Source of the DNA: Pelagihabitans sp037969055
Lineage (GTDB): Bacteria; Bacteroidota; Bacteroidia; Flavobacteriales; Flavobacteriaceae
DNA length: 11,973 nucleotides
Assembly: GCA_037969055.1 (NCBI GenBank)
Contig: JBBKWR010000177.1
Span: 1-11,973, forward strand
Direction: 5' to 3'
Below the pieces are notes generated by a model. That model was not told where the DNA came from and searched no databases. It saw nothing but the letters and a program-made list of their open reading frames with translations. This document shows, one piece after another, positions 1-7,105 of this stretch; within the stretch, counting starts at the first letter, position 1; the number at the start of each line of letters is the position of its first letter. A program made the position numbers and the translations under genes.

Positions 1-563
1 GCGATGACCTTTGCCCCCGCAATCTGGGCCAATTTCATGATGCCTATACCAATAGGACCACAACCGATCACGACGATGGTTTCCCCCTTTTGGAGCTGCG
101 CCCTGCGCAGTGCATGGGCCCCAATGGCCAAGGGCTCAACGACCGCCATCTGCACAGCGCTCAAGTTTTTGGCAGGGATCAAAAGATCCACGGGAAGGGT
201 AATCTGTTCCTGCATGCCACCATCCGTATGAATTCCCAATACCTTTAAGCTGGTACAGCAATTTGTTTTTCCGTTACGGCAAGAAATACACCTACCACAA
301 CTCAGATAGGGCATGATCACTACCTTGTCTCCAATTTTTATCCCTTTCTCATTGTCAGCAATGGCCAAAATTTCAGCAGCCAACTCATGTCCTAAAATCC
401 GTGGATACGTAAAAAATGCCTGGTTACCCGTATATGCATGAAGATCGGTCCCACAAACACCCACTTTAAGAACCTTTAAAAGGGCTTCTCCCTTGTTTTG
501 AATGGGAATATCTTTTTCTTTTAATAGAAATTGACCAGGGCGTTCGCATACGATGTATTTCAT
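1..563 (-). CDS. Zinc-dependent medium-chain dehydrogenase (sorbitol/threonine dehydrogenase-like), 3' end cut off by the window
   Basis: The gene reads leftwards from an ATG at 563 and is still open at position 1, giving 187 residues, about 55% of a usual 340-residue family member. The GroES-like domain carries the catalytic zinc ligands in GVCGTD (C37), GHE (H59, E60) and VVEP (E143). A complete structural-zinc lobe follows, with C89, C92, C95 and C103 in the canonical spacing. The NAD(P)-binding Rossmann motif GCGPIG starts near residue 168. This architecture is that of polyol, sugar-acid and threonine dehydrogenases, which oxidise a secondary alcohol with NAD(P)+ in the cytoplasm. The residue that fixes NAD versus NADP lies beyond the edge. 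It is divergently transcribed from the gene at 751, with 187 bp between the starts, so the two may share a control region. The family call is firm; the substrate is not visible. Confidence 0.9.
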   Translation of the reverse strand, partial: MKYIVCERPGQFLLKEKDIPIQNKGEALLKVLKVGVCGTDLHAYTGNQAFFTYPRILGHELAAEILAIADNEKGIKIGDKVVIMPYLSCGRCISCRNGKTNCCTSLKVLGIHTDGGMQEQITLPVDLLIPAKNLSAVQMAVVEPLAIGAHALRRAQLQKGETIVVIGCGPIGIGIMKLAQIAGAKVI

Positions 564-701
564 ACGCCCTAAGGTACAATTTTGAAAAAAATACAGGGAT
601 ATTATTTCTGCATTTTCAAGAAAACCTGCTGTTGCATACCTAGCTGGTATCCATTTTCACTATGACCACCTTTTTTGCAAATCACCTTGTTCAAAATTCA
701 G

Positions 702-709
702 TAGTTTTG
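702..709 (+). promoter_or_regulatory. Candidate Bacteroidetes -7 promoter element (TAGTTTTG)
   Basis: TAGTTTTG matches the Bacteroidetes primary sigma factor -7 consensus TAnnTTTG exactly. A T-run ending in TTTG at 671-677 could serve as the -33 element, but the gap of 24 bases to the -7 element is somewhat longer than usual. Transcription starting a few bases downstream would give a leader of roughly 35 bases before the ATG at 751. The motif is short, so a chance match in this AT-rich intergenic region is possible. Confidence 0.4.
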
Positions 710-750
710 GTAAATCAAGTTTTTCAAGCGCCAATAATAATAAACTGCCA

Positions 751-1860
751 ATGGAATGCCTCGCCGCCATCGCCACAGGGACCGGTGATTTTGTCATAGA
801 TACCATCGTCGTTGGCATGCCGATGGCCGATGAGGTATTAGTGGCCATAAAGGCCGCTGGCTTATGCCATACCGATTATGATTCACTGCATTGGGGAAAA
901 CCTATTATACTGGGACATGAGGGGGCTGGCATAGTGAAGGCCGTGGGCGTCGAAGTAAGAAATGTCTCAGTAGGTGACTCTGTGATCTTAAATTGGGCGA
1001 CCCCATGTCGCAAGTGTTTTCAGTGTATGCGGGGCAATGAACATATTTGTGAAAAGAATTCCCCCGTGGTGGCCGGTGCCAATGGCTATACCGAAGGGCA
1101 TGCGCATTTGGAGGGCACCACCTATAAGGGCGCGGCCATAGTTAGATCTTTTAATATCGGTACACTTTCGGAGTATACCTTGGTAAAGGCATCTGCCGTA
1201 GTTAAGAACCCATCCCCGACCATGTCGTTTGCGGCGGCTTCCATCATTAGCTGTGGGGTGATGACAGGCTATGGATCTGTAGTGAATTCGGCGCAGGTAA
1301 AAGCTGGAAGTTCTGTAGTCGTTTTAGGAACTGGTGGGGTTGGACTAAGTGTGATCCAAGGCGCTAAGATCAGTAAGGCGGCCATGATCATTGCGATAGA
1401 TATTATTGAAAATCGCTTGGCTCTGGCCAAGAAATTTGGGGCTACCCATATCATCAAAGCCGATAAGAATGATATTGGATTGTTGGAGGCCGCCAAAGCC
1501 ATAAAAAAAATAACGGATGGGAGGGGGGCCGATTATGCCTTCGAATGTACCGCAGTGCCGGAATTGGGAGCCGCCCCGCTGGCCATGGTTAGAAATGCGG
1601 GTACCGCAGTACAGGTAAGTGGCATCGAACAAGAAATCAGGGTGGATATGAATCTTTTCGAGTGGGACAAGATATACATCAATCCATTATACGGAGGGTG
1701 CAATCCCGAAAGAGATTTTCCAAAAATAGTATCCCATTACGAATCAGGTCAATTAAAATTGGAGGAAATGATCAGTAAGAAATATACCTTGGAACAGCTT
1801 GGCCAGGCATTTGACGATATGTTATCGGGCAAAAACGCCAAAGGGGTTATAGTGTTTTAA
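751..1860 (+). CDS. Zinc-dependent alcohol dehydrogenase, class III / thiol-dependent formaldehyde dehydrogenase-like
   Basis: This 369-residue cytoplasmic medium-chain dehydrogenase has its catalytic zinc ligands in AGLCHTD (C39) and GHEG (H56, E57), with a third zinc-type cysteine in SCGVMTGYG (C168). The latter is the arrangement of class I/III alcohol dehydrogenases, not of sorbitol dehydrogenases. Structural-zinc cysteines are C86, C89, C92 and C100. The Rossmann motif GTGGVG spans residues 193-198, and an acidic residue, D217, ends the second strand, which points to NAD+. The segments VILNW before the structural cysteines and GGCNPERDFP near residue 315 recall, from memory, mycothiol- or glutathione-dependent formaldehyde dehydrogenases. 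The likely reaction is oxidation of an alcohol or of a hydroxymethyl-thiol adduct. The ATG at 751 puts the first strand at the usual distance from C39; no Shine-Dalgarno is seen. An esterase gene follows after 47 bp, probably in the same operon. A general aryl or alkyl alcohol dehydrogenase is the main alternative. Confidence 0.87.
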   Translation: MECLAAIATGTGDFVIDTIVVGMPMADEVLVAIKAAGLCHTDYDSLHWGKPIILGHEGAGIVKAVGVEVRNVSVGDSVILNWATPCRKCFQCMRGNEHICEKNSPVVAGANGYTEGHAHLEGTTYKGAAIVRSFNIGTLSEYTLVKASAVVKNPSPTMSFAAASIISCGVMTGYGSVVNSAQVKAGSSVVVLGTGGVGLSVIQGAKISKAAMIIAIDIIENRLALAKKFGATHIIKADKNDIGLLEAAKAIKKITDGRGADYAFECTAVPELGAAPLAMVRNAGTAVQVSGIEQEIRVDMNLFEWDKIYINPLYGGCNPERDFPKIVSHYESGQLKLEEMISKKYTLEQLGQAFDDMLSGKNAKGVIVF

Positions 1861-1888
1861 CAATAAGCAATAAGCAATTAATAATAAT
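1861..1888 (+). repeat. Short tandem repeat (CAATAAG x2, then a degenerate tail) between two genes
   Basis: CAATAAG occurs twice in immediate tandem (1861-1867 and 1868-1874), followed by CAATTAATAATAAT. It lies directly after the stop codon of the dehydrogenase and before the esterase start. It is probably low-complexity spacer; no hairpin or T-tract marks a terminator here, which fits co-transcription of the two genes. Confidence 0.6.
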
Positions 1889-1907
1889 CGGTGAATCATG
1901 AATTCCC

Positions 1908-2726
1908 ATGTTTAGAACTTCTGAAATATCGGATCCCAAGTTTGAAAACGCACATCTACGGTTTATAACTGTAAAAACCGCCAACCTAAAGGGTAGGGGC
2001 GATATTTGTGTATTTGTGCCACCGGTGAAAAACGTAAAAGATATCCCCTTGGTAATCTTGCTTCATGGGGTCTATGGGAGTGCTTGGGCGTGGACGCAAA
2101 AAGGGGGCGTGCACCTTACCACATTGGAGATGATGGAAAAAGGAAAGATTGGCCCAATGGTTTTGGCCATGCCTTCGGATGGAATGTGGGGAGACGGCTC
2201 TGCTTATTTGCCCCACAATGGATACGATTTTGAAAAATGGATCGTAGAGGATGTGCCCAACGCAGTCATGCAGCATATCCCAATGATAAGTGAAAATTCC
2301 GATCGCTTTATTGCAGGCTTGTCTATGGGCGGATTTGGCGCTTTGCGGTTGGCGATAAAGTATCCCAAAAAGTTCCTAGCTGTATCTGCACACTCGGCCA
2401 TTACTTCCTTGGAACAAATGCCATTGTTCGTCGAGGAACCCCTAGAAGGATACCTCCAAAAAGACGAACATGAAAATTCTGTTTGGGGGCTCCTACATCA
2501 TGCCAAAGGCCATTTGCCAAAAATAAGGTTTGACTGCGGTAGGGATGATAAGTTGATCCGTCAGAACCGTATCTTGCATGAGCAAATGAAAGGAGCCAAT
2601 ATTAAACATATGTACCAAGAATTTTCTGGGTCCCATGAATGGCCCTATTGGCAGGAGCATATTAAGGACAGCTTGTTGTTTCTTGATGGAGAGCGGATAA
2701 GCACCAAAAAACGAAATCCAAAATAA
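1908..2726 (+). CDS. Esterase D-type alpha/beta hydrolase (PF00756-like; S-formylglutathione hydrolase superfamily)
   Basis: The 272-residue protein has an alpha/beta-hydrolase fold with the oxyanion-hole segment LLHGVYGS (residues 51-58), nucleophile motif GLSMGGFGA (S139), acid D213 or D214 in CGRDD, and catalytic histidine H243 in SGSHEWPYW. The GxSMGGxGAL elbow and the SHEWPYW ending are typical of the esterase D/putative esterase family, which includes S-formylglutathione hydrolases, acetyl and feruloyl esterases and siderophore esterases. There is no signal peptide, so it should act on a small cytoplasmic ester or thioester, not on a polymer. An upstream ATG at 1899 is out of frame and stops after five codons, so 1908 is the start. 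It follows the class-III-like dehydrogenase by 47 bp. That pairing resembles FrmA/FrmB formaldehyde-oxidation operons, but deacetylation of an algal sugar would fit as well. Confidence 0.88.
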   Translation: MFRTSEISDPKFENAHLRFITVKTANLKGRGDICVFVPPVKNVKDIPLVILLHGVYGSAWAWTQKGGVHLTTLEMMEKGKIGPMVLAMPSDGMWGDGSAYLPHNGYDFEKWIVEDVPNAVMQHIPMISENSDRFIAGLSMGGFGALRLAIKYPKKFLAVSAHSAITSLEQMPLFVEEPLEGYLQKDEHENSVWGLLHHAKGHLPKIRFDCGRDDKLIRQNRILHEQMKGANIKHMYQEFSGSHEWPYWQEHIKDSLLFLDGERISTKKRNPK

Positions 2727-2858
2727 AAATAGATGCTAAAACCTTTATTGTAATTAGGGAGATAGCAATAGATGTTATGAAATGAACAAATTAGGTAATG
2801 GTTAATCGGACTTCGTTTTTTAATTTAGAGGTATATAAGAACCTAAGCAGTAGTAATT

Positions 2859-3743
2859 ATGGAAGCAATAAAAGATTTGGCAGATAACCATAAGATGGTA
2901 TCCGAACTATTCAAATATCCCACCTCGTTGGAAGAATGGCAGAAATACAGGTTAACTGAAGAACAGGTTGCGTTCTTTCATGAATATGGCTATTTGTCCG
3001 GTATAAAAATGTTGGGAGACGACCAGATCGAAGTGTTGCGCAAAGAATTGGAGGAAGTGATGGATCCCAGTCATCCGGCACACCATTTGTTCTATGAATT
3101 CCATAGCAATGAATCAGAGGATCCGAATGCTGTATTGTTCCATTCTTTGGGACATTGGCGCATCACCCCTGGCTTTCATGATGTACTTTGGAACCCTGCC
3201 TTTGTAATGGCGGCACATCAGTTGTTGGGCAACAGGCCCGTTCGGTTTTGGCACGATCAGCTTTTCTGCAAGCCCGCAAGGCATGGGGGCGTGGTAGCCT
3301 GGCACCAAGATTATTCGTATTGGACACGTACCATAGCCATGCAGCATTTGACCTGTTGGACCGCCTTGGATGATGCCTCGACCGAAAATGGATGCTTGCA
3401 TTACATTCCAAAAAGCCATAAATGGGGCCTGTTGGATGCGCCCTCATTGGCCGGCGATATGAATGGATTATTGGCTTACCTCAGTGAATCCCAAAAAGCG
3501 GAATTCAAACCTGTGCCGATTGAATTAAAAAAAGGATATGCTACCTTTCACCATCCCTTAATGGTACACGGTTCTTATCAGAATAAATCGGAAATGAGCC
3601 GTAGGGCCTTTGTGCTAAATGTCTTTGCCGACGGAACGATAAGCAACACCGATGACGAACTTTTGGCTGGCGTACCCTGTATTCCAAAAGGAAAAAAAAT
3701 GGAAGGTAAATTTTTCCCTTTGATTTTTGACCATTCGAACTAA
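2859..3743 (+). CDS. PhyH (phytanoyl-CoA dioxygenase) family Fe(II)/2-oxoglutarate-dependent oxygenase
   Basis: The 294-residue protein carries the complete facial triad of the family. H149 and D151 lie in AWHQDYSYW and distal H237 lies in MVHGSYQNKS. R248 or R249, eleven or twelve residues after the distal histidine, would bind the 2-oxoglutarate carboxylate. Segments such as NGCLHYIPKSHKWG and the C-terminal PKGKKMEGKFFPL are characteristic of bacterial PhyH proteins. Enzymes of this family couple decarboxylation of 2-oxoglutarate to hydroxylation of a small molecule in the cytoplasm; some related 2-oxoglutarate oxygenases remove methyl groups as formaldehyde. No signal peptide is seen. It sits 132 bp after the esterase and 221 bp before the KDPG aldolase, so it may have its own promoter. 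The substrate cannot be read from the sequence; hydroxylation of an amino acid, a lipid or an algal osmolyte is possible. Confidence 0.9.
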   Translation: MEAIKDLADNHKMVSELFKYPTSLEEWQKYRLTEEQVAFFHEYGYLSGIKMLGDDQIEVLRKELEEVMDPSHPAHHLFYEFHSNESEDPNAVLFHSLGHWRITPGFHDVLWNPAFVMAAHQLLGNRPVRFWHDQLFCKPARHGGVVAWHQDYSYWTRTIAMQHLTCWTALDDASTENGCLHYIPKSHKWGLLDAPSLAGDMNGLLAYLSESQKAEFKPVPIELKKGYATFHHPLMVHGSYQNKSEMSRRAFVLNVFADGTISNTDDELLAGVPCIPKGKKMEGKFFPLIFDHSN

Positions 3744-3847
3744 TGGGGCATCGGATTGGGTAATTTATAGATTTTTGGACTAGAACCTTTTTATTGAAAA
3801 CCGATAAACTAAATATAAAAGCATATTATAGGTTACATTAGTTGTTC

Positions 3848-3868
3848 ATTTTATTAAAAAAATAAAAT
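3848..3868. repeat. Perfect AT-only inverted repeat upstream of the KDPG aldolase gene
   Basis: ATTTTATT (3848-3855) and its exact reverse complement AATAAAAT (3861-3868) flank five A residues, about 97 bp before the aldolase start. It contains no G or C and is followed by only two T residues, so it is a poor intrinsic terminator. It could be an operator half-site pair or simply a product of local AT richness. The surrounding intergenic stretch (3744-3964) shows no confident promoter. Confidence 0.45.
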
Positions 3869-3964
3869 TTGAATTGAATCTTAAGTCATTTTCCCCACTA
3901 TTCGCTTAATGTTCCGAGAAAGAAATCTAGTCAAATAAAAACCAGCTACCAAATAAGTCTTGTT

Positions 3965-4645
3965 ATGTCTATAGAAGATCGATATGCCATGTCTCCCGAG
4001 CTTACCAAGAAAATAGACGATGCGGGTATTATTGCCGTGTTGATCATCGACGAATTGAAGCATGCCATACCCTTGGCGAAAGCCTTGCTCACAGGTGGTG
4101 TGGACACCATAGAACTTACCTTACGCACCCCTGCGGCGATGGAAGCGGCCCGAATGATTAAAAAGGAAGTACCGGAAATTACCTTGGGCTTTGGTACCGT
4201 TTTGACCAAAGATCAAGTAAAGGCCGTGGTCGATGTGGGGGCGGATTTCGCGGTGTCCCCTGGGTGCAATCCCAAAATAATTCAAGAGGCACGTAAACAA
4301 GGTCTGTCGTTCGCACCTGGGGTAATGACTCCAACAGATATTGAAATAGCCATAGAGCAAGGATGCCGAACGCTTAAATTTTTCCCCGCGGAAACTTCTG
4401 GTGGTATGGCACATTTGACAAGTATGGTTGCCCCATACCAACATTTGGGATTGAAATTTGTACCCTTGGGCGGTTGTAATATGGATAATGCGGGAACCTA
4501 TCTGAAGTCAGAATTAATTACTGCAATTGGAGGTACTTGGATCGCGAAACGGCCTTTGATCCAATCAGAAAATTGGGAGGCCATAACGAAAAATGCCGCA
4601 GAAATAATAGCCTTGATCCAAAAAGTGCGGAACGGCCAAAACTAA
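3965..4645 (+). CDS. eda: 2-keto-3-deoxy-6-phosphogluconate (KDPG) aldolase
   Basis: This 226-residue class I aldolase splits KDPG into pyruvate and glyceraldehyde 3-phosphate in the cytoplasm, the last step of Entner-Doudoroff-type uronate catabolism. The visible motifs follow the family in order. GIIAVLIID (21-29) is strand 1, IELTLRT holds the catalytic base E50 and substrate-binding R54, GFGTVL (75-80) follows, and LKFFPAE holds the Schiff-base lysine K138. The phosphate-binding GG at 169-170 is followed by IGGTWI (188-193). One difference from Escherichia coli Eda is that the PTGG loop reads PLGG here. Upstream M9 is an alternative start, but ATG 3965 gives an N-terminal helix of usual length. 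The gene is followed after only 32 bp by KDG kinase, so the two are certainly one transcription unit. A 6-phospho-galactonate (DgoA) specificity is the main alternative, made less likely by KduD nearby. Confidence 0.93.
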   Translation: MSIEDRYAMSPELTKKIDDAGIIAVLIIDELKHAIPLAKALLTGGVDTIELTLRTPAAMEAARMIKKEVPEITLGFGTVLTKDQVKAVVDVGADFAVSPGCNPKIIQEARKQGLSFAPGVMTPTDIEIAIEQGCRTLKFFPAETSGGMAHLTSMVAPYQHLGLKFVPLGGCNMDNAGTYLKSELITAIGGTWIAKRPLIQSENWEAITKNAAEIIALIQKVRNGQN

Positions 4646-4677
4646 ATTGATTAAATTTATTCTTTAGCATACGAGCA

Positions 4678-5766
4678 ATGAAAACAGTTGTAACCTTTGG
4701 TGAAATTATGGGACGCCTTGCGGCACCTGAAAATCTACGCTTACGTCAAACCCGAAATTTAGAGATAACCTATGCCGGCGCGGAGGCAAGTGTGGCGGCA
4801 TCGATTTGCAACTTTGGAGGCAACGCACGCTATGTAACCGCCCTGCCAAAACATGCTATGGCCGAGGCAACTATGGATTCCATCAGGGCCGTGGGCATCG
4901 ATGCACAATTTGTTTTGCGAACCAATGAAGGAAGGTTGGGTCTTTATTTTCTGGAAACAGGGGCAAATCAACGTCCGAGCAATGTCATCTATGATCGTGA
5001 GGATTCTGCTATTGCGATCACGGACGCCGATAAATATGACTGGGACGCGATATTCGATGGCGCACAGTGGTTGCATCTTAGTGGTATTACGCCCGCACTT
5101 TCAAAAAAAGCGGCTGGGGCCACTTTGATGGCGGCCCAGAAGGCCAAGGCTGCGGGAGCATCCATTACCATCGATTTAAACTTCCGTGGAAAACTATGGA
5201 AATGGGACCCATCAAAAAACGCCCGTGAGTTGGCTCAGGAAACCATGCGCGGAATCTTGCCTTTTGTTGATGTGGTAATCGCCAACGAAGAAGACTGTCA
5301 CGATGTATTGGGTATTCAGGCAGGCGATACCGATGTACATTCAGGTACCTTGGATACCTCTCGTTATCCTGAAGTGGCCAGGCAAGTGGCAAAGCAGTTT
5401 CCGAATGTCAGTAAAGTTGCCATTACCCTGAGGGAAAGCTTATCAGCAAGTCACAATAATTGGGGGGCCATGTTATATGAAGTGAAAAATGATACCCCAT
5501 ACTTCGCGCCTCTTGACGCGAAAGGGAATTACCAACCTTACCAGATAAAGAATATAGTCGACCGAGTAGGGGGCGGTGATTCATTCGCGGCCGGATTAAT
5601 TTTCGCCCACATAACCAAGGAACTAAGCGATTCCCAAAAAGCTGTGAATTATGCGGTCGCGGCTTCGTGTCTAAAACATTCTATTAAGGGCGACTTTAAT
5701 TATTCAACACGCGCTGAGGTAGAAGCCCTTATGGGGGGTAGCGCCTCGGGTCGTGTGGTCAGATAA
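4678..5766 (+). CDS. kdgK: 2-keto-3-deoxygluconate (KDG) kinase, PfkB/ribokinase family
   Basis: The 362-residue cytoplasmic sugar kinase phosphorylates KDG at O6 with ATP to give KDPG, the substrate of the aldolase encoded 32 bp upstream. The N-terminal strand VVTFGEIMGRL and the sugar-binding GAEASVAASICNFGG (residues 34-48) are the first PfkB signature region. DLNFRGKLW (166-174) is typical of KDG kinases. The second signature DRVGGGDSFAAGL (295-307) holds catalytic base D301 and the anion hole. The C-terminal tail GDFNYSTRAEVEALM followed by GSASGRVVR matches the tail seen in KdgK proteins of uronate operons. Length is slightly above the common 310-340 residues because of a loop near 211-230. 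No part is missing, so the enzyme should be active. The next gene lies 238 bp downstream. Confidence 0.93.
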   Translation: MKTVVTFGEIMGRLAAPENLRLRQTRNLEITYAGAEASVAASICNFGGNARYVTALPKHAMAEATMDSIRAVGIDAQFVLRTNEGRLGLYFLETGANQRPSNVIYDREDSAIAITDADKYDWDAIFDGAQWLHLSGITPALSKKAAGATLMAAQKAKAAGASITIDLNFRGKLWKWDPSKNARELAQETMRGILPFVDVVIANEEDCHDVLGIQAGDTDVHSGTLDTSRYPEVARQVAKQFPNVSKVAITLRESLSASHNNWGAMLYEVKNDTPYFAPLDAKGNYQPYQIKNIVDRVGGGDSFAAGLIFAHITKELSDSQKAVNYAVAASCLKHSIKGDFNYSTRAEVEALMGGSASGRVVR

Positions 5767-5897
5767 TACAAATACATGGACTGCGAAAGGAAGGACCATA
5801 ATCAATCTGATTCAAGAAGTAATCATGAGCTGACTTTTTGGGGCAGAGGATCATAAGTACAATACCAGTACATGTCAAAAATATCGTAAGGTCATGC

Positions 5898-5913
5898 TTT
5901 CCTCAAAAGGAAA
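5898..5913 (+). repeat. Small hairpin (TTTCCT-CAAA-AGGAAA) after kdgK, weak terminator candidate
   Basis: A perfect 6-bp stem with a four-base loop lies in the 238-bp gap between kdgK and the next dehydrogenase gene and is followed by TTTCTCC. The stem has only two G-C pairs and the T-tract is short, so termination would be inefficient at best. It could equally be an mRNA-processing or attenuation site, or chance. The rest of the gap shows no open frame of note; TAGATTTT at 5957-5964 misses the -7 consensus at one position and has no -33 partner. Confidence 0.3.
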
Positions 5914-6004
5914 TTTCTCCTGATCACCAATAGAAAGAAACAATTTTATAAACCAATAGATTTTTAGGCATATCAAAACCTTAAAGATCTCCAAACAAAA
6001 ATCG

Positions 6005-7021
6005 ATGAAAGCAACAATCTATGAAGGCAATAAGACCTTTTCGGTCATTGAAAAGGAAATCGAGGCTCCCGCCAAAGGAGAGGTGCGTATCAAGGTTGCC
6101 TATACCGGGGTATGTGGAACCGATGTGCATATCTATCATGGGATGATGGACAAAAGGGTTAAGATTCCAGAAACCATCGGACACGAAATGTCGGGCACCA
6201 TAGATGTCATTGGTCAAGGAGTGGAAGGTTTTTCAATTGGGGACAAAGTAGTGGTTCGCCCGTTAGATGATCGCGGGGTAAAACCCTCAGATAAGGGATT
6301 TAACCATATTTGTGAGAACCTTAAATTTATAGGCATCGATAGTCCCGGATCCATGCAACAATATTGGAACGTACCTGCGTTTACCTTGCATAAATTGCGG
6401 ACGGAGACCGATTTAAAACTAGCCGCCTTAATTGAACCATTGTCGGTGGCGGTACACGATGTACGGCTGAGTGGGTTGGTAAAAGGCGAGGCAGCTGTGG
6501 TGTTGGGAGGGGGTCCTATCGGACTTTTGGTTGCCATGGTCGCCAAAGAAGTTGGGGCAAAGGTTATTGTTTCCGAAGTCAATAAAAATAGAATCGCAAA
6601 GGCCAAGGAATTGGGCCTGAATGCCGTAAATCCGACTAAATTGGATTTGGTGGACTATGTTAAAGAACAGACCGATGGCCACCTAGCGGATGTAGTTTTC
6701 GAAGTCGCTGGAGTACAGCCAGCGGTGGATGTTATGACAGAAGTTGCCGGAATTCGTGGAAGAATATTAATGGTCGCCATCCATGGACAAAAGAAAGAAG
6801 TGGACTTGTTCAAGTTCTTTTGGAAGGAATTAAAACTTATTGGCGCCAGGGTGTATGAAAAAGAGGATTATGAAAAGGCCATTGCGCTGATAACAGCAAA
6901 TAAACTGCCCTTTGAGAAGATGATAACAGACGTACAACCATTAACCAATATCCAACAAGTATTCGAAAAGATAGACAACAATCCCGATGGCATGAAGGTG
7001 TTGATGGATTGTCAATTGTAA
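6005..7021 (+). CDS. Zinc-type medium-chain dehydrogenase (sugar-acid/polyol dehydrogenase-like) lacking most of the structural-zinc cysteines
   Basis: This 338-residue MDR protein keeps the catalytic zinc ligands in GVCGTD (C37), GHEM (H60, E61) and IEPL (E144). The Rossmann motif GGGPIG spans residues 168-173, and E191 at the end of the second strand suggests NAD+. The lobe that normally carries four structural-zinc cysteines instead reads PLDDRGVKPSDKGFNHIC (86-103), keeping only C103. The family includes L-threonine, L-idonate, L-galactonate 5- and sorbitol dehydrogenases. Its place between kdgK and kduD, on the same strand and only 84 bp before kduD, makes oxidation or reduction of a hexonate or keto-hexonate feeding the KDG route the most reasonable role. 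The exact substrate is unknown. Start 6005 fits the usual MKA opening; no Shine-Dalgarno is seen. Confidence 0.88.
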   Translation: MKATIYEGNKTFSVIEKEIEAPAKGEVRIKVAYTGVCGTDVHIYHGMMDKRVKIPETIGHEMSGTIDVIGQGVEGFSIGDKVVVRPLDDRGVKPSDKGFNHICENLKFIGIDSPGSMQQYWNVPAFTLHKLRTETDLKLAALIEPLSVAVHDVRLSGLVKGEAAVVLGGGPIGLLVAMVAKEVGAKVIVSEVNKNRIAKAKELGLNAVNPTKLDLVDYVKEQTDGHLADVVFEVAGVQPAVDVMTEVAGIRGRILMVAIHGQKKEVDLFKFFWKELKLIGARVYEKEDYEKAIALITANKLPFEKMITDVQPLTNIQQVFEKIDNNPDGMKVLMDCQL

Positions 7022-7105
7022 TGTACAAGAATAACTTCAAGTATCGATTTCAAGAATTTAAAATTGAACTTTTAACGATGGAGGCTAACACTACAAATAA
7101 ACAGG

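Noticed and set aside
4..231. Plus-strand open frame of 75 codons at the left edge
   Set aside because: It is antisense to the zinc dehydrogenase of 1-563, whose zinc-ligand and Rossmann motifs are unambiguous.
2821..2828. TAATTTAG as a -7 promoter element for the PhyH gene
   Set aside because: It differs from TAnnTTTG at one position and no TTG lies at the -33 distance; the region is AT-rich enough for such matches by chance.
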